This document shows, piece by piece, positions 23,434 to 40,752 of a DNA stretch of 64,000 nt. The DNA is taken from contig JAFCIZ010000001.1 of assembly GCA_017871115.1 (NCBI GenBank), positions 2,957,501 to 3,021,500 of the forward strand, written 5' to 3'. The notes beneath the pieces were generated by a model. That model had not been told where the DNA came from and made no database searches. It saw nothing but the letters and a program-made list of their open reading frames with translations. Position numbers and translations under genes: made by a program. The number at the start of each line of letters is the position of its first letter. Positions within the stretch are counted from its first letter, which is position 1. This stretch comes from Cunninghamella blakesleeana (lineage: Eukaryota > Mucoromycota > Mucoromycetes > Mucorales > Cunninghamellaceae).

Positions 23434-24809
23434 AAAAAGGTAACTTTTTTTTTTATAGTAAAAAAAAAAGAATTAAAAATATAAAAGTGTAAATAAAATA
23501 AAATAAATAAAAAGTGTGAAAAAGAAGAAAAAAGAGAGAAAAATAAAAAAAAGGCCAAGTGAAAAAAAAGAATTTAAAAGGAACCAAAAGAAAGTTCAAT
23601 TGAGCTGCGGGCGGAGCTTAAATTTGATCTCGATACATAATTGGTTTTTTTTTTTATAAAAAAACTAGGTGAACTTAAAAAAACTACGAAATTCTACTTT
23701 AAAATAATTATTGTAAAATTAGATATGCCTTTACTAAAAAAGGACATACACTATTCGCATGATATATCAAATGAGTGATATGATTTAAATAGGAAATAGG
23801 TATTAAAAAAATTATAATTTTTTTTAAATGATTTTATTTAAAGAAGATTGGTCTGTGCGGTTTTTTTTTTTTAATATCATATTTTTAAAAAAAAGTTCAA
23901 GATCATTAATTTTTAATTTTATATGACTAGGCATCAATTTGGTTATACCCCGAGGTTTGGTAGCCTATTAAAAAAATCTGCTGAGTCTCTTTTCAGATGA
24001 TCTTATCCCATGGATAAATTATATAAAAAAAAGCAAATTCATAGTTATACTACGTATGAAATGGATGGATTGTGGTCAACTGCATGAATAAAGTGTATAT
24101 TCAGGTACATGCAAATTTAAGGTTAATATCATGGTACTATCTTTTATCATATGGTTACTCTTTTCTCTCTCTCTTCACTTTTCTTTATTTTTATAATTCT
24201 AATTTATTTAATGATAATTGTTTATTATAAGTTCTTTTTATTTATTTACTTATTTCAATTAAAAATGTTTATTAATTTGACATTTGGTAAAGCGTAATGA
24301 TATCAAATGAGGTTTGCATGAATTTTGTCATCGTCATCACCATCATCATGTCATCATTATTCTGTAAAAAATAAAATAATATAAAATAAATATATCATCA
24401 TTAACACTCTTATTTATAAATATCTATTCACTTTTTGGATATAGTTATTTCTACTCCTCTCTATAGAAACAAGAGTTTTATATAAACAGCTAACAAAGGT
24501 AATGAGTTTTAATTTTTTTTAAATTTCAAGTAACACATTAAAAAAAAGTAACACAAAGTTTTCGGAAACAGCAAATATAAAAAGAAATGTTTATGCATAA
24601 TGTAACCTTACAAAAGCTTGATGGTGTTATTAAAGAATAAGTAAATCATACGTACTTATTTCATAATTCGAATGATATAATAATATTTTTAATAAGTCAT
24701 TAAAAATTTGAGGTATTTTTTTTTTGTAAAAAAAAAAAAATAATTAGTTTATAAAATTTAATATTTTTTATTAAAAATGTGATTTAAAAAAAAAGAATAT
24801 ATATACTAT
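23434..24809. other. Long intergenic region between bHLH and S6K-like kinase
   Basis: About 1.4 kb. It contains the motif copy at 23611-23622. Small ATG frames of 11 to 25 codons occur (for example at 23932, MTRHQFGYTPRFG...), and a CATCATCAT-type run lies near 24332-24358. Nothing supports a full gene, tRNA or snRNA. Confidence 0.5.
23611..23622 (-). promoter_or_regulatory. Candidate promoter element of the bHLH gene
   Basis: GCGGAGCTTAAA on the plus strand (TTTAAGCTCCGC on the coding strand), about 180 bp upstream of the ATG, inside an unusually GC-rich patch. Confidence 0.4.
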
Positions 24810-26940
<2,131 letters not shown>

Positions 26941-27519
26941 TTAATATATATGTATATTTATATAGAGCTGTATGGTTGATAGAATGATAAAGTGAGTTTT
27001 AAATGATGTTTAGATCTTAAAAATATATAAATAAAGATATGAGGATACTTTTAAAAAGATGTAAAGAATTAAAAAATTAAATGTAAAAATAATGAAACTA
27101 TTTTTTTTTTTTAAAAAAAATAAATAGTTATGGAAATTTAAGTACGCAAAGACGACGAGCAACAAAACCAAACGTAAGAAGTATTTTAGAAAAATGCATA
27201 CAGCAATAAAAAAAAAAAAGGATAAGGAAAAGAGAGGTTTGAAAAAAAAAGAAAATGAAAAAAACGAAAAAAAAGCCATGTCTTTTATATTATAATGTAA
27301 AGTTTCAAATTCCGCTCCAAATTTTTTATTTTGAAAATTTCACTACTCAGACCCATTTTTTTTTCTTTCTTTCTTTCCTTCCACTATTATTTTTTTTGTT
27401 AAAAAATACCTTTTTTTTTTTTAACACACACGCAGATATATATATACATACATATTATCTATAAATTGTAATTTTTTTTGTCTATTAAGCTATTTTTTCT
27501 TCTAACTTTATTTTAAAAA
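26941..27519. other. Divergent promoter region, S6K-like kinase / PP2A-A
   Basis: 579 bp of A and T tracts between two divergent starts. A GC-richer TTTCAAATTCCGCTCC element lies at 27303-27318. Confidence 0.6.
27303..27315 (+). promoter_or_regulatory. Candidate promoter element of PP2A-A
   Basis: TTTCAAATTCCGC on the coding strand, about 205 bp upstream of the ATG; a degenerate copy of the recurrent motif. Confidence 0.3.
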
Positions 27520-30370
27520 ATGGAAATCGATACAAATACACCACCAGAATTTATGGATGAAGATCCTATTAATACCACCAATATGGAAGAATCTGAAATA
27601 TATAATGTATCCAGATTGATTGAAGACCTTAAACACGAAGATATTCAAAATCGAATTAATGCCATCAATAAACTTAATTTAATTACTGATGCTCTTGGAC
27701 CCGAAAGAACAAGAACTGACTTTATTCCCTTTTTACAAGGTATATATAATATATATAATATATTTTATTTTTTAATAAACAAAAAAAGAGATGGAAACGT
27801 AGGAAACACGCGAATTTTTATTTATTTATTCACAATCTATTTTATTGTTATTTATAAATTATTATTATTTTTAAATAGAGCTTATTGACGATGATGACGA
27901 AGTCCTTGCAGCTCTTGCTGAATCACTTGGACAACTTATTGATGCTGTTGGGGGTCCAGAGTATGCCTCTGGTTTACTTCCTTTGCTTGAAAATTTAGCT
28001 GCAGTTGAAGATGCTACTGTTAGAGATAAGGTAAGTGATAAGAATATAAGTAACAATATCAATATTAAACAGCAATAATAATAATAATAATAAAATGAAA
28101 AAGTAAATTCAAAAGATGAAGTTAGTGTTATATATATATATAAAGAGAAATAGGTAGTAAATATTTTTTCTTTTTCTCTTTCTTTTTTAATTTATTATTA
28201 TATACATACAATTTATTTAAAATAGTCCGTGGATTCTCTTTGTAAGATTGCTAATGTATTATCTGAACAACAATTGGTAGAAGACTATATGCCTTTATTA
28301 AAGCGATTAAGTTTAGGAGAATGGTTTACCTGTCGTACGTCAGCTACTGGGCTTTTTGCGACTATTTATTCTAAATGTTCCAAAGAACTTCAAGACGAGC
28401 TCAAACAGTAAATTTATATTAAAAATAATAATATATCACTATTAAATATTTTAAATTCATCTTATATTGATTTTCCTTTTTATATGAACCATTTTATATA
28501 AACTCTAGAATATTTAAACAATTAGTAGAAGATGATAGTCCAATGGTTCGTCGCGCTGCTGCTAAAGCTTTGGGTGTAAGTTCATTTTCTTTTTTCTTTT
28601 TTTCTAATTAAAAATATATAAAAATAAAAGGATAATTTATATATATATATATATTATAGAAATTTTCTACCCAAGTTAGCATTGAAGATGTATTTAGCAC
28701 TGTGCTTCCATTATTTCAAATTCTTTCTCAAGATGATCAAGACTCTGTTAGATTACTTGCAGTTGAAAACTTTACTCCTTTTGCAAGCTTCTTCAGCAAT
28801 GAACAAAAAACAGAACAGCTTTTACCCATATTTAAGCGATTGACCGAAGATAAGTCATGGAGAGTGCGATATATGATTGCTTCCAATTATGTAGAGGTAA
28901 TTAAATAGATATGCTTTTTTTTTCCTTTTTTTTTTAAAAAAAAAATTATAATAACTGTAAATATAATAATTTATTCATTTATTTTATATATGCTTTTTTT
29001 GTTATAATTGTGTTTGATGCCATCATCAATGCTAATAAAAATAGATTTCTCAAGCATTTGGTGATTCCCTTGTAGAAGAATACTTTACAGCCGCATTTAT
29101 TAATTTACTCCAAGATATTGAAGGTGAAGTTAGAACTGCTGCTGCTAGTCAACTTCCTGGTTATGCCAAACTTGTAGATAAATCAGTTATTTTGGAAAAA
29201 TTATTACCTTGTGTTCGTGATTTGGCTGTGGATGAAAATCAATATACACGTGCTGCTCTTGCAAAAGATATCAGTGGCCTTGCACCTATTGTTGGTCAAG
29301 AAGCGTAAGTAGAATACAGGCATATGCATATATCATAAGAATAAGTAATTAATAATAATAATAATAATGACAGTTTAATTAATTTAATATTATATACACA
29401 TATACATATACCTTAGAACAACTGATTTCCTTTTGCCCACATTTTTACAGCAATTAACCGACGAATTCCCAGATGTTCGATTAAATGTCATTTCTAATTT
29501 AGATGTTATTAATGAAGGTACCAATAATATTTTTTATAAAAAAAATCATTAAAATAATTTGTAAATAATAAGATGACAAGTGTGAACTGAGCTGATGATA
29601 ACCATTTTTATTATTATTTTATTATTGCTATTATATAGCTATTGGTGTTGAAAGATTATCACAAGCGCTTCTTCCAGCTATCGTAGAATTGTCAGAAGAT
29701 AAACAATGGAGAATTCGTTTAGCTATCATTGAATATATCCCACTCTTGGCTAAGCAATTTGGACCAGACTTTTTCGAAGAAAAATTATTAGATTTATGTA
29801 TGTCATGGTTACGTGATCTTGTGTTTTCTATTCGTGAAGCTGCTACAGTGAATTTACAAAAATTAACCAATGTATTTGGACCTGAATGGGCAAAAAAAGT
29901 GATCATCCCTCGTGTATTAAAAATGACAACTGATGAAAATTATTTACATAGAATGACCACATTATTTGCATTGACGGTAATGACCTATTTTAATAGAAAA
30001 TATAAGTTTATGAAATGAAAATATAATACTAATACAAATATATATATATATATATATATATTTACAAATATTGCTTTGCTTTTTTTAAAAAAATTAACAT
30101 TATATATAGGCTATGGCAGAGTCATTATCAGTAGATGTTATTCGTGATGATGTTTTACCCACAGTAATTAATTTAGTCAATGATCCTATCCCTAATATTC
30201 GATTCAATGTAGCTAAATCATTGGAATCATTGACGCCTTTACTAAAAGCCAGTGAATCTACTTCTGGATTGTATGAATCATCTGTGAAACCTGCCTTGGA
30301 AAAATTAAGTGAAGATGTGGATGTGGATGTTAAATTCTTTGCAAACCGTGCTTTAGAAGGTAGCCAATAA
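27520..30370 (+). CDS. TPD3: PP2A scaffold subunit A (PR65/Tpd3)
   Basis: Nine exons (27520-27739, 27879-28030, 28226-28407, 28509-28575, 28660-28896, 29045-29304, 29417-29517, 29639-29976, 30110-30370) encode 605 residues, near the 589 of human PR65. The protein is built of HEAT repeats with the family's Pro-x-x-x-x-Leu and Asp-Val-Arg inter-repeat patterns, for example [54 protein letters not shown] and [17 protein letters not shown]. It holds the catalytic and regulatory B subunits of protein phosphatase 2A. The acidic 25-residue leader is specific to this protein. No unusual features beyond short introns, several ending in TA repeats. Confidence 0.97.
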
Positions 30371-31245
30371 GTAATGGTAATATTTATTATATTATATTTT
30401 TATTTTATTTTATTTTTTTATATAGTGGAAGGATGACGAAGCTATATATTTTTTATTTTTTAAATATAAGTTTTAATATTCTATATTCATTATACGTCTT
30501 ATTTTTTTTATATACTATTTTATCTTATTTTTCATCCTCTTTTTCCCTTTCTTTGGGAGTATATAATTATATACATATATATATTTAAACCTCTTATTTT
30601 ATTATTGATTTCTCTTCTTTTTCCCCTCTTTTTCATATAGTTTGTATTCACTTTGGACCAACTTTTTAAATAAAATTTGAATTATTAAAAAAAATAAATT
30701 TTGTATAAATAAATTTTTTCAAACGTGTCTGGGTTTATTTTATCACACTTTTCTTCTTTTTTTTTTTTATCTCTTTCTATTTTGTAAAAAGGTTATATTT
30801 TATAATGTAATTTATTCTTATTTTTTATTTTTAGTTTAGTATATTGCACTTATTTGAATAATTATGATTAAACATGAAGTAAATGGTCATTTCTTTTATA
30901 CCATTAGTAAATCTCTAAGTTTTTAATTTTTTAATTTTTTAATTTTTACTTTTTTCAATAATAATAATAGTATGTCATACGTGTTTAAAGAGTATATAAC
31001 TAACAAGAAATATTCTTGGTTTTATATATATTTATAGAATATAACTATTTACAGCGATTTTAAAATAATGATTGCTTGCTCTTAAAAATCGACCAGTATC
31101 CCCCCTTTATTACCATACTAGTAAGGAATTTTTTTCTTTAAAAAATTTCCGCACTTAAAAAAAAAGAATAAGGGTATAAAAAAGAGATAGTAAATAATAA
31201 TTGTACCTTTTTCTACTTTCTTTTTCTAATTTATTATCTAAAATT
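30371..31245. other. Intergenic between PP2A-A and IQGAP
   Basis: About 875 bp, T-rich after the PP2A-A stop and A/T mixed beyond. It contains a motif copy (AAATTTCCGC at 31143-31152) near the IQGAP start. No coding or RNA gene was recognised. Confidence 0.6.
31143..31152 (+). promoter_or_regulatory. Candidate promoter element of IQGAP
   Basis: AAATTTCCGC on the coding strand, about 95 bp upstream of the ATG; a shortened copy of the recurrent motif. Confidence 0.3.
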
Positions 31246-34200
31246 ATGAAACAATATACTTCTTTTAATAGTTTAGAATCTCTAACAGATAAACATGGAT
31301 TAAATGAAATACAAGATGAAGATGAAGATATGATTGGTAAAAATTCTCGTTATATGCATTTCAGTCTGTGTAACTTAATTTGACATCGTTCATTGTAATT
31401 TAATCATCATCATGCTATTACTTTTTTTTTTTTTATTCTAGGACCATTTCATTTACAAAAAGATTCATCGGTTAATATAAATCCTTGGATAGATATACAA
31501 AAATCCTGTTTAACAGCTTATGAATATCTTTGTCGTATTGGCGAAGCAAAAGAGTGCGTAATAATATTAATAGCTACAATCATTATAAAATATTATCATG
31601 GCAATACATAATATACTAATATTTTTTCCTTTTTCTTTCCTTCTCTCTTTTCTTTCTTTTCTTTTCATTTAATTCGATTAGATGGATTGAAGATTGTATT
31701 CAAGAAGAAATACCATCTGTTTTTAAATTGGAAGAAAACTTACGAAATGGTATTATACTTGCAAAATTGTCAAACTGGATTCTTCCTGAGGCAGCAAAAA
31801 AAATTTATTACGTATGTAGATTAAAAAAGTAATTAAAAAGTAATAATAGTAGACATTATAGTAATAAATTTTATAATAATTAGTTCGCATAATTTAATCT
31901 AAATTAAATATATGTTGTGTTATACTAGGGAAACAAATTACAATTTCGTCATTCGGATAATATAAATCATTATCTATCTACTCTAAGGACAATTGGACTC
32001 CCAAACACTTTTTGGTTTGAATTAACTGACCTTTATGATAAAAAAAATATTCCCAAAGTCTTCTATTCTATTCATGCTCTAAGGTAAATAAATAAAATAA
32101 AAATACCACGTTATTTTTATTTGCTTTACATATAAATCAATAAACTAAATACTGAACTTTGTTTTTTGTTTTATTTATATTTATAGTCATTTTTTAGCTC
32201 GCCGTAATATGGCTCCTTGTATAAAAGATTTAGCTGGAAGGCTTGAATTTACAAGTAAGAGTGTTAATAACAGAATTATTATTATAGTATATTTTCATAT
32301 ACAACCACTTGTATCATTTATTTATAACTTAAAATACAAATTTATTAATATATAGATGAAGAATTATACACAATACAAAGGGACTTGGATTCTTTAGAAT
32401 TAGTGATGCCTAATTTTAAAAACTTGAAAGCAACTTTTAGAAATATAGTATCAGAAGAAGAAGAGTCCATTTATAGGGTTTTACCTACACCTGAATTAAT
32501 TAATAGTGAGGAATCGGATGACGATGATCATATATGTACAATTAAAGAAAGTAAATAAAAAATAAAAAATAGGAAAAAACCATAGGCAACAATATAGTGA
32601 TAATTACAATTATAATAATTACTTATTCGCTTATTTTAAACGAATTATATAGAATACATGGAGCATAACCAATTTTGGTCAAATGAATCACAGTTAAAGA
32701 ATTTAATCTTAATACAATCAGCTATTCGTAGAAAACTAGTTTTAAAAAAATTAAACCAGTTACAAGATATACTTTTCACAGACTCTACATTATCGAATAT
32801 TACCCAACTCCAAGCTCGTATTCGTGGATACATCTTCCGAAAAAATTCAGTTTCCAAGAAATTAATTATTCACCAATCTACTAGTGAGTGGGGAATAAAG
32901 GTATTATTAATAATAGTAATAATGGATTTGAATATATATATATATATATATAAAGCTATTTAATAACTAAAAATAAATATTTTATTTTTTATTTTTATCT
33001 ATTTTGGAACAGCTACAAGCACAGTGCCGTGGCTATTCATCAAGATATAAAATCAAAGAGCTCAATGATCATTATTTAAAACATTTAGATGTCATCGTTT
33101 GGGTACAGCGCCATTTTAGAAAACGGTATGTGAAACATCAGGACAAGCATTTAGGTATAGTACATATTAAATATTATACATAATTCATTTCTTTGTGTTT
33201 TATAAATATTAATATATTGTGATTTTATTTTATTTTTTGCTTTTTTATAGTTGTAGATGATGATCATGACAAGCTATCTGTAAATACAATTAGAACTTTT
33301 GCGCATCTTTTAAATGATTGTGATTTTGATTTTGACTGTGAACTAGGTAATACATATTTATTATTTTTAATTACAATTAAATAATAATAATAATAATAAT
33401 AATAATCATTTATTGACTTAATATATATATATATATATATATATTATTTAATTGTAGCTATTAATGAATTACGTCAACAAATTACGGAGAGGATCCAAGA
33501 AAACAATCAATTGTATGAACACATTAATACTTTGGATATTTACATTGCTTTATTTATAAAAAATGCAGCAACTTTGGAAGAAGTAATGAAACATAATGGT
33601 GCACTTAAAAATAACAAACAAAAGATATTAAGAAAATTAGCTTGCAATAGTTCCCTTCAACATGACCCATATTCATTAAATGGTATCGATAAAACAAGTA
33701 GACAGCGATTAGAATATTATCAGCATTTATTATATTTGTTACAAACGGAACCAAAGTATCTTGCAAGATTATTATCAGCACTTACGAATCATCAGCTAAT
33801 TGGACAATATACTAACTATGCAAGTATAGAGTCAACTGTTTTATCAATATTTAGTTATGCTACAAATTCTAGAGAAGAGTATTTATTAATAAACTTATGC
33901 AAGGTATTTAAATATATTTAAAAAATAGAAATGAAGCTAGTTACCTAATTATTATAATATATTTTTTTCTTTCTTTTAATTTAATTTTAATTATTTTTTT
34001 TTATAAAAAATTAATTTTAGTATTGTATTTCTGAAGAAATTAAAACAATTCAATATGCTCAAGATTTTTTAAGAGGAAACTATGCTTTTATGAAATTAAT
34101 TTTACAAACAAATAGGTATATATTATTTTATTATTATTATTATTATATATATATGCGACTATATGTATAAATAGAAAATTAAAACGGTAGCTTAAAAGTA

Positions 34201-36675
34201 TATCTTTTTTTTTTATTGTTAAAAATTTTAGAGGTGTTAAGGAACGTGAATTTTTTAAGAAGTTAATACAGCCGTTAGTGACTTCAATAATAGAAAATGA
34301 TAATTTAGATTTAGAAACTAATCCTATTAATATATACAAGAAGCTAATCAATGAAGAAGAAATAAATACTGGGATACCAACAAATAGACCATTGAATGTA
34401 TCAGAGCTAGAAGCCATATCATATCAAGATGTACAAGAAAAACTAGTGATGCATATAGATAATTTAAAAAGAGCCACTGAACAATTTTTATTATCCATCA
34501 CGACCTCAGTCAATGACGTTCCGTATGGTATTCGTATTATAGCTCGCGAAGTAAAACATTCGTTAGAAAATGCATTCCCTTCTGAGCCCCATAGTCGCAT
34601 TGTTAAAATCATTGGTCACTTTTTATACTATCGTTATTTAAATCCTGCAATTATGTAAGTGCATTTGTATTGATTTTATAAGAATGATATAAATAAACAT
34701 ACATAATATGTTTTTGCTATATTTCAATTCTCTCATTACTTTTTTATTGTTATTGTCATAAAATATAATAGCGCTCCTGAACAGTATGATGTGATAAATA
34801 CTATCGTGAATCCAGTTCAACGAAAAAACTTGGCAGAAGTAAGTATCATTTTATATGATCATATTATTATATTATTATATTATATATAAATACAGATTTT
34901 GCTAATATATGTATATATTGGTAGATTTCAAAAATGTTACATTATATATCAAGTGGAAAAACTTTTGAAGACCCTCATTTGAGTTCACTTAATAAATATG
35001 TTATAGAAGCAGGCGAAAGATTTTCTGACTGGTTCATAGAAGGTAAAAATAGAAATTTATAAACCAATTTATATATAAAAAAATAGTTAGAGATTACTGA
35101 TTTATTTACTCGTTCTTTATTCTTTATATTAATATATATATATATATCTACTATAGTTGCTAAAGTCGAAGATCCCCAGTCCTACTTTGGAATCGATGCA
35201 TTGGATGATCAAATAAATACTCAAAAACCTACCGTCTATATGAATTCAGCAGAACTATTTCATCTTCATTATGTACTTGAAAACAATATGGAGATATTGC
35301 AGCCAGAAGTGAAAAAGAAAGCTTTATATCTCAATAATAATCATATCGATACACCACTTTATGACCTTGTAAAAGCCATAGGTCCATCTACATATAAGCC
35401 TAATATAAAATTATCGAATGAGTCAACATTCCCTCTCACTTTAAGTAGTCACATTCATGATAATCAATCTACGAGTACAGAAACTCGACTTAGGCAAACC
35501 ACTTTTGATACAAAACGTTTGGTAGTTCATGTTATTAAAAATCAGTCAGGTCACTCTTTAGAAGAAATATTACAAGCTCCTGTTGATGATCAATATGAAA
35601 AAGCATGGGAAATTTATAAAATGAAAGAATTTTTAAATATGCAGTCATCCTCATCTTATAACAGTATGTCAACTATGTATTCGAAGCGGCGTTATTTAAG
35701 ATTAAATGGAACAGAAGCCCTTTTGGATTTGAATGAGTAATAATAATAATAATAAATTAAAAAATAGGGTGAAGGAAAAAAAGAAAAAAGAAAAAAAGCT
35801 AAAAAAAATCAACTTTTTATTTATTATTTTTTAAAAAAAATAGAATATCGTTCCTGCAATTAAAACAACTTACTCATAGGCTTTTACTGCATTTAGAAAG
35901 ATGTAATGTAATATCAGCAGCTGATGGATACCAAAGTATGATAAATATGATTGCGCAAGATATAACTGGAAAAAACAACATGCGTCGCCAACGAGAACGT
36001 GAATTAGAAAGGATGAAGTCGATTATTGAACATTTAAATCAAAAACGCGATTATTTACTGGATCAAAGTAACCAATATGAAGATTATTTTAATGGATGTA
36101 TGGAATCGATGGCCAATAAAAAAAATAAAAAGAATTATAAATCCACATTGTCATTATTTAGTAAACAGTATTTCCATATACGCTCAATACAAAGATCTGG
36201 TAATCCTGTTCCTAGATTTGGTTCCTATAAGTATACGGCAAAGCAGCTTTATGATCGTGGAATCTTGGTTCAAGTAGATTTTATTGGTGTTACTAGCAAA
36301 AATTATGATCGCATTGCGATGGTTTTTTCTATGGATCAACCTGGTATCATTAGCATTGTTGCTGGTCTTGATGGATCAAAGTATCTCCCAGCTCCAGCTT
36401 CTATGGTTGTCACAGTGGATTTAAAATATGAAGATTTATTACAAATTCAATATGAAGGGTCTCAAATTATTTCTTTATTGGATGATTCTGTAAAAGTTAA
36501 CTTAAACCTTTTAATTTATTTTATTAACAAAAAGTAAGTAAAAGAATATTTATATATAAATACTATAATATTAAATAGAAAATAAAATAATTGAAATTGA
36601 GATGAAATTTTTTATTATAAAGTTTATTAATTTTTTTTTACATTTTTTTTAAAAAAAATTAGATTTTATTCATAA
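31246..36675 (+). CDS. IQG1: IQGAP, actomyosin ring scaffold
   Basis: Seventeen exons encode 1222 residues: 31246-31336, 31442-31553, 31682-31811, 31929-32083, 32187-32254, 32356-32550, 32653-32900, 33013-33154, 33251-33346, 33458-33903, 34021-34115, 34232-34654, 34772-34838, 34925-35042, 35157-35736, 35844-36533, 36663-36675. Domains in order are a calponin-homology domain (about 45-170), four IQ-like motifs (about 255-370, such as LIQSAIRRKLVLKKL), the RasGAP-related domain (ending FLYYRYLNPAIMAPEQYDVI), and RasGAP_C (GILVQVDFIGV...VNLNLLIYFINKK). The last exon is only 13 nt and restores the family C-terminus KKFY before the stop. IQGAPs bind actin, calmodulin light chains and Cdc42/Rac and organise cytokinesis. 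The protein is shorter than Rng2 and Iqg1 (about 1490), mainly through fewer IQ motifs. The ATG at 31246 replaces an upstream in-frame TTG. Confidence 0.95.
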
Positions 36676-36836
36676 ATTCTTTATTATTATTATTATTATT
36701 ATTATTTAATAAATTAATTAATATATATATATATTATATTAAGAAAATTTCTCATTTAGAGTTAAAGGGCTTTTTTACGTATATACCAAAAAGATTTATT
36801 AAATTAGTTATGCATAAATAAAAAAGATTCCTACAA

Positions 36837-37963
36837 TTATTTTGCCACTGGAGAGACATATTTCTTTGCTTTATGCTTGGTAAATTCATAATCCGCCATA
36901 GAGCTTTGATGGCCATAAGAAAAACATTGATTACAAAATTTATCATTATCACAATCCTCACATACAATTGTTGCATCTTTATTACAAACACCTAAAATAA
37001 ATAAGAAAGATCAAATATGAAAAAGAGGGGTTATTGACATTTTTCAATAGCAAATCTATATTTATTATTATCATTCTTATGATGATTCTTGATAAATGAA
37101 ATTAAATGAGAAAGAAAACTTACAACACCAATCATCCATTTCATCATGAAAATCGTCCATACTTAATGGTTTTGGTATAGATCCATTTGGTTTATCAGTA
37201 TTTGGAATGGTAGTAGATAATGATGATGATGAAGGTGTTGGATCATTGGTAAATATATTTTTCTCTTGTTTTAAAGCTAAATATCTTTTTTCTAAATCTT
37301 GATCACGAGATTTTTCATAAGATTCATATTTTTTTTCAACAGCCACTTGATCCTTTAGTTGTTGTAATAAATTATGTTCTTGATCATCGAGCTCCATTGA
37401 TGCAGTACTATTATCAAGGCTTAAAAATCTACTCTCCCATTCTTTTATTGTTTTATTGTGTGTCGCTGATATATTGCATTGTTGATTATTTTTATTATTA
37501 TCATCTTGAAGAATATCATTAAGATAGTCATCGCTGTCACTATCCGATAATCCTGCTTGTAAAAGTAACTTTTCTATCTAATAACTTTGAATAAATAGAT
37601 AAGTTTAATAATAGTTTATTAATAATGGTAATAAAATATAATAATAAAGTTCTGTATTTTATTCTTATTACCTCCTTATCATCCATATCATTTGGTATTT
37701 CATATATTGGCTTCTCTTGTTTGATAGTTGATTCAGTGCTAAAAACTTGTTTAAACCTTTCCGCTAATTGATCACTAATATAAATAAAAAGAAAGGGTTT
37801 ACATTAAGTTTACATTAATAAAGAATAAACTATTTATTTTATAAGTATAATTATTAGTAATAGCTTACTCATTTGGTATTGTATCATTATTATTTTTTAG
37901 TTTATCCACGCGTTCCTTAAATTCATCATAATAATCCTGTTGTTTTTTTCGGTTAAAAGCCAT
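36837..37963 (-). CDS. ANCHR/ZFYVE19-like zinc-finger protein without FYVE domain
   Basis: Four exons (37963-37869, 37774-37672, 37577-37124, 36991-36837) encode 268 residues. The C-terminus has WCCVCNKDATIVCEDCDND, then FCNQCFSYGH (residues about 216-245), a B-box-like zinc binder that closely matches the end of human ANCHR (WCCICNEDATLRC...FCARCFREGH). Near the N-terminus DDQLAERFKQVF (32-43) resembles the MIM1 motif with which ANCHR binds VPS4. In between lie acidic, coiled-coil and Ser/Pro/Thr segments. Human ANCHR also has an N-terminal FYVE finger, which is absent here. ANCHR delays abscission in the NoCut checkpoint; an ESCRT-linked role is inferred by similarity only. Confidence 0.75.
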
Positions 37964-38169
37964 AAAGAAAGAAAAAACCTATTAACGAAAGAGAAAAAGG
38001 AATAAGGGGACTTTTTTAAAAAAAATCCCATATAATATGGAATAACTGGGTTTAAATTCTATTTTTTTTATAACAAAAAAAAATAAATTTTCATCACTTC
38101 CCCCTTTTTTTTCCTTCACTTCCTTTTCCTCACTCTTTTTTTTTATTAAATAATATTTATTATACTTTA

Positions 38170-40381
<2,212 letters not shown>

Positions 40382-40692
40382 TTTTTTTTAAAAAAACAGA
40401 TTATTTCTATCTCTCTCCTATATCTCATTTTTATTTTTTATTTTTTTATACAGCCTTTTTTTTTTTTTTTTTTTTACTCTGATTACTTTTTTTTAATATC
40501 ATGACCACTTTTTTAATATTAATTTTCATCTGCCCTTTTTTTAACGTTGGTATTTTTTCATATAAATTATTTTAATCATAAATTATCTTAATCATAAATT
40601 ATCTTAATCATAAATTATCTTAATCATAAACTATATTTTTTAATAAATTGATTTAATCATATATTATTTTTATTTTTATTTTATAAATTATG

Positions 40693-40733
<41 letters not shown>

Positions 40734-40752
40734 TTTTATTTTTTTTTGCTGA
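40382..40752. other. Intergenic between convergent 3' ends, with tandem repeat
   Basis: 371 bp between the MAP kinase stop (+) and the TBCE stop (-). It contains T tracts, the 16-bp tandem repeat listed separately and a TA run at about 40696-40728. Confidence 0.7.
40572..40632. repeat. 16-bp tandem repeat, about four copies
   Basis: The unit TTAATCATAAATTATC repeats almost perfectly about four times, followed by diverged partial copies to about 40664. It lies between two convergent genes. No function is suggested by the sequence. Confidence 0.85.

Noticed and set aside
23932..24009. 25-codon frame MTRHQFGYTPRFG...
   Set aside because: Too short, no splice continuation, no recognised homologue.
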